Source: Collinsella intestinalis DSM 13280 (GTDB taxonomy: Bacteria > Actinomycetota > Coriobacteriia > Coriobacteriales > Coriobacteriaceae). From it: a DNA stretch of 37,385 bases. Positions 24,500 through 31,431 of this stretch are shown in pieces. Within the stretch, counting starts at the first letter, position 1, and every line of letters begins with the position of its first letter. The stretch covers positions 956,932 to 994,316 of the forward strand of contig NZ_GG692710.1 in the NCBI RefSeq assembly GCF_000156175.1, written 5' to 3'. The position numbers were made by a program, and so were the translations under genes. The notes under the pieces are model-generated. The model was not told the DNA's origin. It was given only the letters and a program-made list of their open reading frames with translations, and searched no databases.

Positions 24500-24602
24500 C
24501 CACGCGCTTGCCCCGAAAGCACAGATGGGAGCTTCCTCCCGCTTGCTCCGAGACCTAAATGGGGAGCCGCTTTTCCCTCGTCCGCTCCGAAAGGACAACG
24601 CC

Positions 24603-25355
24603 CTAGCCCAGAAGGGACAGAAGGCGGCGCTTGCTCTCAAGGAATCCCTCGGTCAACGCATATGTCTTGCGCTCAGCGCGCGGGCAATCGATGCGCACCG
24701 AACCAACAATGCTCGTCGGCTCGCCCGCCTGCGGGTTTCCGCGCATGACGAACACTTCGTCGGCAAGCGTGAGCGCCTCGTCGATGTCGTGGGTTACCAC
24801 GAGCGCCGTGGTGCCCATGCGCTCCGCGACATCGAGGAACCACGTGTGCATGTCTGCCTTGGTAAAGGCATCGAGTGCCGAGAACGGCTCATCGAGCAGC
24901 ATGAACTCCTGCGAAAACAGGTAGCTTCGCAGCAACGCGGCACGCTGGCGCATGCCACCCGAAAGCTCACTTGGCCAGCGGCGCTCGGTGCCCTCCAAAC
25001 CGAAGACCCCAAAGAGCTCGGCTGCACGTGAACGGGCCTCCTCAACCGGCACACCGCGCAGCACCAGAGGCATCGACACGTTGTCGATGATGCGCTTATG
25101 CTGCAAGAGCAGGTCTTTTTGCAGCATGTACGACAAGTGGCCGGGGCGACCGGTAATATCCTCGCCATCCAACAGCACGCGGCCGGCGCACGGCGATGCG
25201 AGGCCCGAGATCACATGGAACAACGTGGTCTTGCCGCACCCGGAGGGACCGAGTAGACAGGCGATCTCGCCGGACTCGACGTCGAGCGTCACGTCACGAA
25301 GTACGTCAACCTCGCCGAACCCCTGTGAAATACCCTGTATCTCAAGCCGCGCCAT
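24603..25355 (-). CDS. ABC transporter ATP-binding protein, thiamine precursor uptake (ThiZ-type)
   Basis: A 250-aa ATPase of the nitrate/sulfonate/HMP-precursor subfamily. Walker A GPSGCGKTT (36-44), signature LSGGMRQR (131-138), Walker B LLDEP (153-157), switch His189 in VTHD. It energises import by the adjacent permease and binding protein. ATG 25355 is preceded by GAAGGTG. It is the last gene of the TPP-riboswitch operon (thiamine-binding protein, permease, substrate-binding protein, ATPase), separated from the binding-protein gene by 200 bases that contain inverted-repeat element D. The substrate assignment rests on the riboswitch and partners. Confidence 0.9.
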   Translation of the reverse strand: MARLEIQGISQGFGEVDVLRDVTLDVESGEIACLLGPSGCGKTTLFHVISGLASPCAGRVLLDGEDITGRPGHLSYMLQKDLLLQHKRIIDNVSMPLVLRGVPVEEARSRAAELFGVFGLEGTERRWPSELSGGMRQRAALLRSYLFSQEFMLLDEPFSALDAFTKADMHTWFLDVAERMGTTALVVTHDIDEALTLADEVFVMRGNPQAGEPTSIVGSVRIDCPRAERKTYALTEGFLESKRRLLSLLG

Positions 25356-25378
25356 CGCGATGAGCACCTTCCCGAACA

Positions 25379-25516
25379 AAGTGTACGTTTTGGGGATAGT
25401 TTCCCCTTCTTTTTCACGGCGTGGGCCCAAACGGTCTTTCGCCAACTGGGGTTTTGCTGCGACGCAATTCCGACAACGCGCAAAACGCCGCAAAACCTTC
25501 CCCAAAACGTACACTT
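25379..25516. repeat. Long inverted-repeat element D, between the binding-protein and ATPase genes
   Basis: Arms aagtgtacgttttgggga (25379-25396) and its exact complement (25499-25516), 18 of 18. The interior has GTTTTGC/GCAAAAC pairing. It begins 23 bases upstream of the ATPase start, inside the operon, so it could modulate ATPase expression or mRNA stability. Confidence 0.8.
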
Positions 25517-25555
25517 ATATTTTCTGACACCCTAACTGGTTACTTAATGCCTCGA

Positions 25556-26620
25556 TTAGCCCTGGAACTTATCGGTCATGCCCGCGCCGGGCTCGATCGG
25601 ATCGGCAAAGCCCTGGTCGCTCACCCACTCGTAGAAGGCGTCCCAACGCTTCTGGTCGATCTCACCCCAAGTCTCGGCATCCGCCTGGTACTGCTCGGCG
25701 AGATAGGTCTGGCTCGCCACCACGAGCTCCTCCTCGAGCTCGGGCGCCGCCTTAAGCAGAATCTCGGCTGCGCCCTTCGGGTCGGCGATGCAATCCTCGT
25801 ACCCGCGACGAGTGGCGTCCATAAAGGCCTGGACCATTTCGGCGTCGTCCTCGATCACGCCGTTGTTGGCGATGATGACCGGCGTGTAGAAGTCAAAGAC
25901 GGGGTCGATGTCGGCAAAGGCGAAGTAGTTGGTATCGAGGCCCGCGAGCTTGCACTTCTCGCCCGCCCATGCCCAGTAGATCCAGATGGAGTCAACCTGA
26001 TCGGTGGAAAGCGCGGTCACCTCGTCGGTAACGGTAGAGGGAATCATCTCGACCTTGGAGAAGTCGCCGCCGTCCGCCTCGACGCAACGCTCGATCACAC
26101 CCTGCTCGATGGGCAGCTCCCACGTCGCGTAGGTGTGGCCGGCCATCTCGGCGGGGCTCGTGATGCCCTTGTCCTTCATGCTTATGATGCCGGAGGTGTT
26201 GTGCTGGATGATCGCGGCGATAGCGGTCACGGGCATCGAGTCGGAGCCGGAAACGTAGGAGGCCATGGTGTCCTGGAAGGTCACGCCAAACTCGGCGTCA
26301 CCGGCGGCGACCAGGGCGTCGGCGCCGTTCTCTGGAGCCTGGACGATTTCGACCTCGAGACCGGCCTCCTTATAGTAACCACGCTCGGCTGCGACATACA
26401 CGCCGGTGTGGTTCGTGTTGGGGGTCCAGTCCAGGGCGAAGGTGACCTTGCGCAGCTTGGTATCGCCAGATGCGGCGGATCCGGCAGGCTTTTCGGCACC
26501 GCCGCAGCCGCTGAGCGCCGCGGCACCGATCAGCCCAGCGCCTGCAGCACCAGCGCTCAACAGCGAACGGCGAGACAGCATACGACCGGTCATCATGGTG
26601 GCCATCGTGTTCTTATGCAT
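25556..26620 (-). CDS. ABC transporter substrate-binding lipoprotein, thiamine precursor (ThiY/NMT1-like)
   Basis: 354 aa. The N-terminus has a twin arginine (R17-R18), a hydrophobic stretch and lipobox LSGC with Cys39, so it is a lipoprotein probably exported by Tat. The mature protein begins a type II solute-binding fold of the NMT1/THI5 group (VTFALDWTPNTNHTGVYVA, GYYKEAGLEVEIV), which binds formylaminopyrimidine-type thiamine precursors. AAGGAG precedes ATG 26620. Its partners are the permease upstream and the ATPase downstream. Confidence 0.9.
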   Translation of the reverse strand: MHKNTMATMMTGRMLSRRSLLSAGAAGAGLIGAAALSGCGGAEKPAGSAASGDTKLRKVTFALDWTPNTNHTGVYVAAERGYYKEAGLEVEIVQAPENGADALVAAGDAEFGVTFQDTMASYVSGSDSMPVTAIAAIIQHNTSGIISMKDKGITSPAEMAGHTYATWELPIEQGVIERCVEADGGDFSKVEMIPSTVTDEVTALSTDQVDSIWIYWAWAGEKCKLAGLDTNYFAFADIDPVFDFYTPVIIANNGVIEDDAEMVQAFMDATRRGYEDCIADPKGAAEILLKAAPELEEELVVASQTYLAEQYQADAETWGEIDQKRWDAFYEWVSDQGFADPIEPGAGMTDKFQG

Positions 26621-26691
26621 GGATATCTCCTTTTTTAACTGGGGGCAACGCCCCCGAACCTTGTTTAAAATCCCCAGGCCACGGCCCGCAT

Positions 26692-26788
26692 ACAGCCTAT
26701 AGGCCGCAGCCTGTAGACAGCCCACAGGCTCAACCTGCACACAGCCCGCAGGTTCAACCTGCATGCAATCCGCAGGCCCCGCCTGCAG
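26692..26788. repeat. 24-bp tandem repeat, four units
   Basis: Units at 26692-26716 (25 bp), 26717-26740, 26741-26764 and 26765-26788. Each is built like ACAGCCCGCAGGTTCAACCT and contains a small palindrome (GCAGGT-TCA-ACCTGC in unit 3). They lie in the 189-base gap between permease and binding-protein genes, so the mRNA would carry a string of hairpins. Confidence 0.85.
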
Positions 26789-26809
26789 GTACTCGGATAT
26801 GCGACACGG

Positions 26810-27592
26810 CTATCGCTCAGAGTCGCTCCGGCGTTCCCAGGGCATGGCGATACGACGAACGGCGTCAACCGCCCACATGAGTACGAGACTCAAGCCCGAG
26901 ATCAAAAAGATCACCGCGAACATCTTGTCGAACGAATACGCCTTGCGCACGCGCGTCATGTACACACCAAGACCCGAAAACCCGCCGAGCCATTCCGCGA
27001 TCACAGCGCCCACAATCGCGTAAGCGGCAGAGATCTTGAGCCCGGAAAAGAACTGCGGCATCGCAGCGGGCAGCTTCACGTGACGCAGAATCTGCAGGCG
27101 CGTGGCGCCCATGGCGCGCATGAGGTCAATCTCGTCGGGGTCGATGGAACGCAAGCCCTCGAGCATCCCCACCGTGATGGGAAAGAACGTCGCCACCACG
27201 ATGAGCACCACCTTGGGAAGCATCCCGTAGCCGAACCACAGCACCAAAAGCGGCGCGATGGCGACGGTCGGGATGGTCTGCGTAAGCACGACGATAGGAT
27301 AGAACGCGCGGTAAAGCAGGTCAAAGCGGTCCATGGCGAGCGCCGCGATGAAGCCGAGGGCGACGCCGGCGGCAAGGCCCAGCCCGGCCTCGGCAAGCGA
27401 GGTCGCAGCATGCCCGACGAGCAGAGGCCAATCGCCTGCGAGCGCCTGCCCCACGCGAATCGGACTCGGCAGCATGAACGGGGGTACGAGACCGGCCGAA
27501 CACGCCAGCTGCCAGATCGCCAGCAGCGCAAGGATCGTCAGCGGGGCGACGAGTCGCGACATGACACGCGAAGAAGCGGAAATGTTACGCAT
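26810..27592 (-). CDS. ABC transporter permease, thiamine precursor uptake (ThiX-type)
   Basis: A 260-aa integral membrane protein with about six helices of the BPD_transp_1 fold, including IVVLTQTIPTVAIAPLLVL. The cytoplasmic coupling (EAA) loop is visible as LMRAMGATRLQILRHVKLPA. It forms the import channel with the ATPase and binding protein. ATG 27592 lies inside the end of the upstream thiamine-binding gene (8-base overlap, ATGCGTAA), indicating translational coupling. Confidence 0.9.
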   Translation of the reverse strand: MRNISASSRVMSRLVAPLTILALLAIWQLACSAGLVPPFMLPSPIRVGQALAGDWPLLVGHAATSLAEAGLGLAAGVALGFIAALAMDRFDLLYRAFYPIVVLTQTIPTVAIAPLLVLWFGYGMLPKVVLIVVATFFPITVGMLEGLRSIDPDEIDLMRAMGATRLQILRHVKLPAAMPQFFSGLKISAAYAIVGAVIAEWLGGFSGLGVYMTRVRKAYSFDKMFAVIFLISGLSLVLMWAVDAVRRIAMPWERRSDSER

Positions 27593-27893
27593 CGTTCTCG
27601 TGGTACTTGGAAATCTTCTCCTCGGTGGTGAGGACGCCCTCCTCAGGGGCGAAGAAAATCTTGACGTAGGTGGCCACCTCAGGTGCACCGGCCTCGACGC
27701 AGATGCGGTTCACGCCCGCCACGACCTCCATGCACAGGTCGTAGTCGCCCTGGACGGTGGTCTCGAACGGACCGACGTAGGCGTCGGGGAACTTGGTCTG
27801 AATGTAGGCGATCGCCTCGTCGACGATGCGGCAGACCTCGTCGTTGCCGCCGACGCGCTGGGGCAGGACCTGAATTGCGACGCTTGCTTCCAT
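27585..27893 (-). CDS. Thiamine-binding protein (YkoF/MTH1187, DUF77 family)
   Basis: A 102-aa alpha/beta protein. Family marks: SVAIQVLPQ at the N-terminus, EVCRIVDEAIAYIQ, and GPFETTVQGDYDLCMEVV. Members bind thiamine or its precursors and sit in thiamine uptake operons. It is the first gene after the TPP riboswitch and its terminator, which supports the assignment. AAAGGAAGC precedes ATG 27893. Overlaps the permease start. Confidence 0.9.
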   Translation of the reverse strand: MEASVAIQVLPQRVGGNDEVCRIVDEAIAYIQTKFPDAYVGPFETTVQGDYDLCMEVVAGVNRICVEAGAPEVATYVKIFFAPEEGVLTTEEKISKYHENDA

Positions 27894-27914
27894 GAGCTTC
27901 CTTTCCGAGGCCAC

Positions 27915-27955
27915 AAAAAAGCGGGCCCCTCGTTTTCCGTAGGGGCCCGTCCGCT
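27915..27955 (-). terminator. Riboswitch-associated intrinsic terminator
   Basis: Minus-strand CGGGCCCCT (27949-27941) pairs with AGGGGCCCG (27930-27922) around a 10-base loop and is followed by UUUUUU. It lies between the TPP aptamer and the first gene, the position expected for ligand-dependent premature termination. Confidence 0.88.
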
Positions 27956-28009
27956 CGTTCATGGCAAACGCTTCTAAGCAAGCGCCACGTCGGTTTGGAA
28001 CAAGGCTGC

Positions 28010-28178
28010 TCGATCCCTACGCCGGCATTACCCGGATCAGGTTGCGGGTCGAAGCGGTGCGGGGCGATGCGGCGCGACGGCCGGCCCGAAGCGATTGTGG
28101 CGGATAAGACCGCCGGACAAGTGCCCCGTGCTCCCCACGGGCTTCCTCTCAGCCGGCCTCCGCCAGCTCCCCGTTGGT
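28010..28178 (-). promoter_or_regulatory. TPP (THI-box) riboswitch
   Basis: Minus-strand conserved blocks are in order: GGGGAGC, GGCTGAGA, then after a long insert GACCCGCAACCTGATC and GGGTAATGCCGGCGTAGGGA. They match the thiamine pyrophosphate aptamer. The segment between CTGAGA and ACCCG is about 100 bases, longer than usual, and contains CCGGCGG/CCGCC stems, so helix P3 is extended. It controls the downstream uptake operon through the terminator at 27915. Confidence 0.95.
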
Positions 28179-28187
28179 ACGACAGTG

Positions 28188-28193
28188 AGTATA
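28188..28193 (-). promoter_or_regulatory. Putative -10 box of the thiamine operon
   Basis: TATACT on the minus strand, about 12 bases upstream of the riboswitch start. No good -35 match is seen. Confidence 0.4.
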
Positions 28194-28360
28194 GAACAAG
28201 ATGAGACCGATACGAGGGAGGCATCCGTGGTTGTACTCCGCGCTGACGCGAGGCATGCGCGACGCTGGATAATTTCAGAGATTTCCCATTGGCAACCAAA
28301 TGAACGTCTGGCCACCTTCCCTAAGGGAATGATATGCAATACCCGTCGAAAGGAGCGCAT

Positions 28361-28915
28361 ATGCCCCGCATCCTCATGATCGTCGGCTCGCTTCGCGAGC
28401 AATCGTTCAACCGCCAACTCGCCCGCGAGGTCATCCGTATCATCGGCAATCGCGCTGAGGTCGAAGAGCTCGATTGGCACGATGTGCCCCTCATGAACCA
28501 AGACATCGAATGGCCGACGCCCGAGGCGGTCCAGCGCGCACGCGACGCGGTAACGCAAGCCGACGTCCTTTGGTTCTGCTCGCCCGAATACAACTATCAA
28601 ATCCCCGGCGGACTGAAGAATCTCCTGGACTGGCTCTCTCGTCCCACCGATGAGCACGACCGGACGAGCCCCTCCGCAATCCGCGGCAAACACGCGGTGA
28701 TCTGCGGCGCCGCGGGCAAGAGCGCCGCAGCGGGCATGCGCAAGCAACTCGAGGCGCTCTTGGGCATCCTGGGCGTCGAAGTTCTCGGTGGCGACGGCCT
28801 GGGAATCTCGCTCACGCCGGAATCGTGGCAGACAGACATCCTCACCCTCGAACCCGGCACGCAGGGAATGCTCGGAGCGCTCGTCGATGACACGCTGCGC
28901 AAGCTGAACCCTTAG
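28361..28915 (+). CDS. NADPH-dependent FMN reductase (flavodoxin-like fold)
   Basis: A 184-aa protein with the family motifs GSLREQSFNRQLA (9-21) for FMN phosphate binding and SPEYNYQIPGGLKNLLDW (74-91). It reduces FMN, quinones or similar acceptors with NAD(P)H in the cytoplasm; the exact acceptor is unknown. AAAGGAG lies 5 bases upstream of ATG 28361. A short palindrome TTCCCTAAGGGAA just upstream (about 28317) could be an operator. Divergent from the thiamine operon. Confidence 0.92.
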   Translation: MPRILMIVGSLREQSFNRQLAREVIRIIGNRAEVEELDWHDVPLMNQDIEWPTPEAVQRARDAVTQADVLWFCSPEYNYQIPGGLKNLLDWLSRPTDEHDRTSPSAIRGKHAVICGAAGKSAAAGMRKQLEALLGILGVEVLGGDGLGISLTPESWQTDILTLEPGTQGMLGALVDDTLRKLNP

Positions 28916-29046
28916 CCGGCGGCCGCGCGGGGAGTCGCCACCGGCGCGGACCAATTCACCAACCTGAAGGTACCGCTCCGATGTCAGGCGGGGTAAACGC
29001 CCGGTCAACACATGTATAAGCATGTCCGACAGCGAGCATCTGCACA

Positions 29047-29080
29047 CGAAAAGCGCCGCCCGGATAGACCGAACGGCGCT
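29047..29080 (-). terminator. Intrinsic terminator of aspS
   Basis: Minus-strand AGCGCCGUUCGG (29080-29069) pairs with CCGGGCGGCGCU (29063-29052) over 12 positions (two G-U), loop of 5, then UUUUCG. 51 bases past the aspS stop. Confidence 0.88.
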
Positions 29081-29130
29081 GATCACAATGATGATGAGAG
29101 CGGGACGGGAACGAACGCCCATCAGACGAG

Positions 29131-30927
29131 CTACTCCAGGCGCAGGCCAACTTCCTTGAGCTGGGCCATACTCACCTCGGACGGCGCAGCGGACATGAGG
29201 TCGCTGCCGCTGCTCGTCTTGGGGAACGCCATGACGTCGCGGATGGAGTCGGTGCCGGCCAGCAGCATGCACACGCGGTCGAGGCCGAGCGCGAAGCCGC
29301 CCATGGGCGGAGCGCCGAACTCGAGGGCCTCCATGAGGAAGCCGAACTGGGCGCGGGCGCGCTCCTCGGAAAAGCCCATGAACTCGAGCATCTTGAGCTG
29401 CAGCTCGGCATCGTGGATGCGCATGCCGCCACCGCCGGCCTCAAAGCCGTCCATGACGAAGTCGTAGGTGCAGGAACCCATCTTGAGCGGGTCCTCGTCG
29501 AGCAGGTGCAGCTCGTCGACGTGCGGCAGGGTGAAGGGCTGGTGCTCGGCCTCGTAGCGCTGGCCCTCCTCATCCCAATGGAACAGCGGGAAGTTCACGA
29601 CCCAGAGGAACTCGTGGCCCTCGCGCGGAACGTTGAGCGCGTCGGCCATGTGCGAACGCATGCCACCGAGGATGCCGTTGGCCTCCAAGCGGGGACCGGC
29701 GGCGAACATGACGAGGTCGCCGGGCTCGACATCGCAGCGACGACGCAGCTCGGTCATCTCCTCGTCGGTGAAGAACTTCACAATCGGGCTGTTCACGGAG
29801 CCGTCCTCACGGAAGGCGATCCAGGCGAGGCCCTTGGCGCCGAAGGTCGCGGCGACCTTGGCGAGCTTGTCGATCTGAGCGCGGGGCCAAGCGCCGGCGC
29901 CCTTGGCGTTGACGGCCTTGACCACGTGGCCCTCGGTGGTCGCAGCGCTTGCGAACACCTTGAACGCGGAGTTGGCGAACACGTCGGTCAGGTCGACGAG
30001 CTCCATGCCGTAACGGGTGTCGGGCTTATCGGAGCCATAGGTGTCCATGGCGTCCCAGTAGGACAGGCGGCGCAGCGGCGTGGGCATCTCCACGCCCACA
30101 CGGGCGAAGGCGTCGGACAGCACGTCCTCGAGCTGAGCCATGACGTCGTCCTGCTCCACAAAGCTCATCTCGATGTCGACCTGGGTAAACTCGGGCTGGC
30201 GGTCGGCGCGCAGATCCTCATCACGGAAGCACTTGGCAACCTGGTAGTAGCGCTCGACGCCGCCGACCATGAGAAGCTGCTTGAGCAGCTGCGGGGACTG
30301 CGGCAGGGCGTAGAAGCTGCCGGGCTGCAGGCGGCTCGGCACCACGAAGTCGCGCGCACCTTCGGGTGTGGACTTAAACAGGGCCGGCGTCTCGACCTCG
30401 GTAAAGGCGCGGTCGTGCAGCGCGGAGCGGATGGCAAAGGTGAAATCGGAGCGCAGGCGAAGGCGAGCGGCCATCTCGGGACGGCGAAGGTCCAGGTAGC
30501 GATAGCGCAGGCGCGTATCCTCGGCGGTCTCGATGCCGTCCTCGATCTGGAACGGCGGGGTCTTGGAGCGGTTGAGCACGGTGGCGTGGTCGACGAGGAC
30601 CTCGATCTCGCCGGTTGCGAGCCTGGGGTTCACCGCGTCGTGACCGCGGTCGCGCACGACACCGTGAACGCGGATGGGCCACTCGGGACGCATGGTCTCG
30701 GCGATCTTGAAGGCATCGCCATCGGAGTGCTCGGGGTCGAAGTTGATCTGCGTGATGCCCTCACGGTCGCGCAGGTCGCAGAAGATCAGGCCGCCATGAT
30801 CGCGACGGCGACTCACCCAACCGGTGAGGGTGACCTCCTCACCGATGTTGGCGGCGCGAAGCTCGCCGCAGGTGTGGGTGTGCATGCAGTGCATGTTGGC
30901 GGGGTTGGTGGCAGGCGTTTCGGCCAT
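29131..30927 (-). CDS. aspS: Aspartyl-tRNA synthetase
   Basis: A 598-aa bacterial-type AspRS. OB-fold anticodon domain (about 15-120), class II motif 1 (FTEVETP 175-181), motif 2 (FRDEDLRADRQPEFTQ 234-249), the bacterial GAD insertion, and motif 3 (GLDRVCMLL 549-557). In the anticodon loop segment RRRDHGGLIF the residue after Asp is His, a change that in other bacteria goes with non-discriminating enzymes that also charge tRNA-Asn; GatCAB is not in the window, so this is inference. GAGGAGGG precedes ATG 30927. Single gene with its own terminator. Confidence 0.96.
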   Translation of the reverse strand: MAETPATNPANMHCMHTHTCGELRAANIGEEVTLTGWVSRRRDHGGLIFCDLRDREGITQINFDPEHSDGDAFKIAETMRPEWPIRVHGVVRDRGHDAVNPRLATGEIEVLVDHATVLNRSKTPPFQIEDGIETAEDTRLRYRYLDLRRPEMAARLRLRSDFTFAIRSALHDRAFTEVETPALFKSTPEGARDFVVPSRLQPGSFYALPQSPQLLKQLLMVGGVERYYQVAKCFRDEDLRADRQPEFTQVDIEMSFVEQDDVMAQLEDVLSDAFARVGVEMPTPLRRLSYWDAMDTYGSDKPDTRYGMELVDLTDVFANSAFKVFASAATTEGHVVKAVNAKGAGAWPRAQIDKLAKVAATFGAKGLAWIAFREDGSVNSPIVKFFTDEEMTELRRRCDVEPGDLVMFAAGPRLEANGILGGMRSHMADALNVPREGHEFLWVVNFPLFHWDEEGQRYEAEHQPFTLPHVDELHLLDEDPLKMGSCTYDFVMDGFEAGGGGMRIHDAELQLKMLEFMGFSEERARAQFGFLMEALEFGAPPMGGFALGLDRVCMLLAGTDSIRDVMAFPKTSSGSDLMSAAPSEVSMAQLKEVGLRLE

Positions 30928-31235
30928 AAGCCCTCCTCGTGATCTGTGCCGCCCCGTGCCGTAAGCGGGCGGCTGGTGTACAGACTGCCGGGGCGCGTAG
31001 ACAGCGCGGCTCGGCATATCGCGCGCACGCCGAAACTCGGCACCCGCAGCGCGATAACTCACTAGGATAGCGGAAAGCCGGGCACTTTAGCGTGGAAGAG
31101 CGTTCGGCTCACGTTGTCTTAACAGGTTCGCAACCCGAACTCGGCACGAACTCGCCCACAGCTAGAGGCCCTCGACTTTGGTCGCCATGGCTTCACCTAT
31201 ACAGCACTCGGCTTTGCCTTTGCCTCCCTGGATTT

Positions 31236-31289
31236 TGCCTATGAAAAAATGCCGCTCAGGACCCCTGAACGGCATAATTCCATAGGCAA
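31236..31289 (-). terminator. Terminator of ppc, nested inside a longer inverted repeat
   Basis: Inner stem: minus-strand AUGCCGUUCAGG (31275-31264), loop GGU, CCUGAGCGGCAU (31260-31249), followed by UUUUUU. Outer arms TTGCCTATG (31236-31244) and CATAGGCAA (31281-31289) enclose it as a second, perfectly matched inverted repeat. It lies 143 bases past the ppc stop. Confidence 0.85.
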
Positions 31290-31301
31290 TGTGAAGCACG
31301 T

Positions 31302-31424
31302 GCGCCCGCGAGGGCAACGCGCCCGCGAAGCCAACACGCACCTGAAGGGGCAACGCACCCGCGAAGCTGGCACGCATCTGCGAGGGCAACGCACCCGCGA
31401 AGCCAACGCGCACCCGCGAAGGCA
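31302..31424. repeat. 36-bp tandem repeat in the ppc 3' region
   Basis: Units 31302-31337, 31338-31373, 31374-31409 and a partial fourth to 31424. Each contains GGGCAACGCACCCGCGAAGC or close. The period equals 12 codons; the minus strand reads RVGFAGALPSQM, RASFAGALPLQV, RVGFAGALPSRA, but without a good start site. Confidence 0.85.
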
Positions 31425-31431
31425 GCAGACC

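Larger units (their letters stand above)
30928..31431. other. Intergenic stretch between aspS and ppc
   Basis: No supported gene. It contains the ppc 3' region with a nested hairpin terminator (31236-31289) and a 36-bp tandem repeat (31302-31424). Near aspS a small hairpin GCCGCCC...GGGCGGC lies at 30948-30973. An 83-codon minus-strand frame from a GTG at 31413 crosses the repeats but lacks a ribosome site. Confidence 0.6.

Noticed and set aside
25421-26638. 405-codon plus-strand frame across the binding-protein gene
   Set aside because: It is antisense to a clear lipoprotein gene with signal peptide and lipobox.
26692-26788. Regular repeats as a possible CRISPR array
   Set aside because: Units are contiguous without spacers and no cas genes are present.
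31162-31413. 83-codon minus-strand gene across the 36-bp repeats
   Set aside because: It starts at GTG with no ribosome site, lies mostly in repeats and a terminator, and has no similarity I can recognise.
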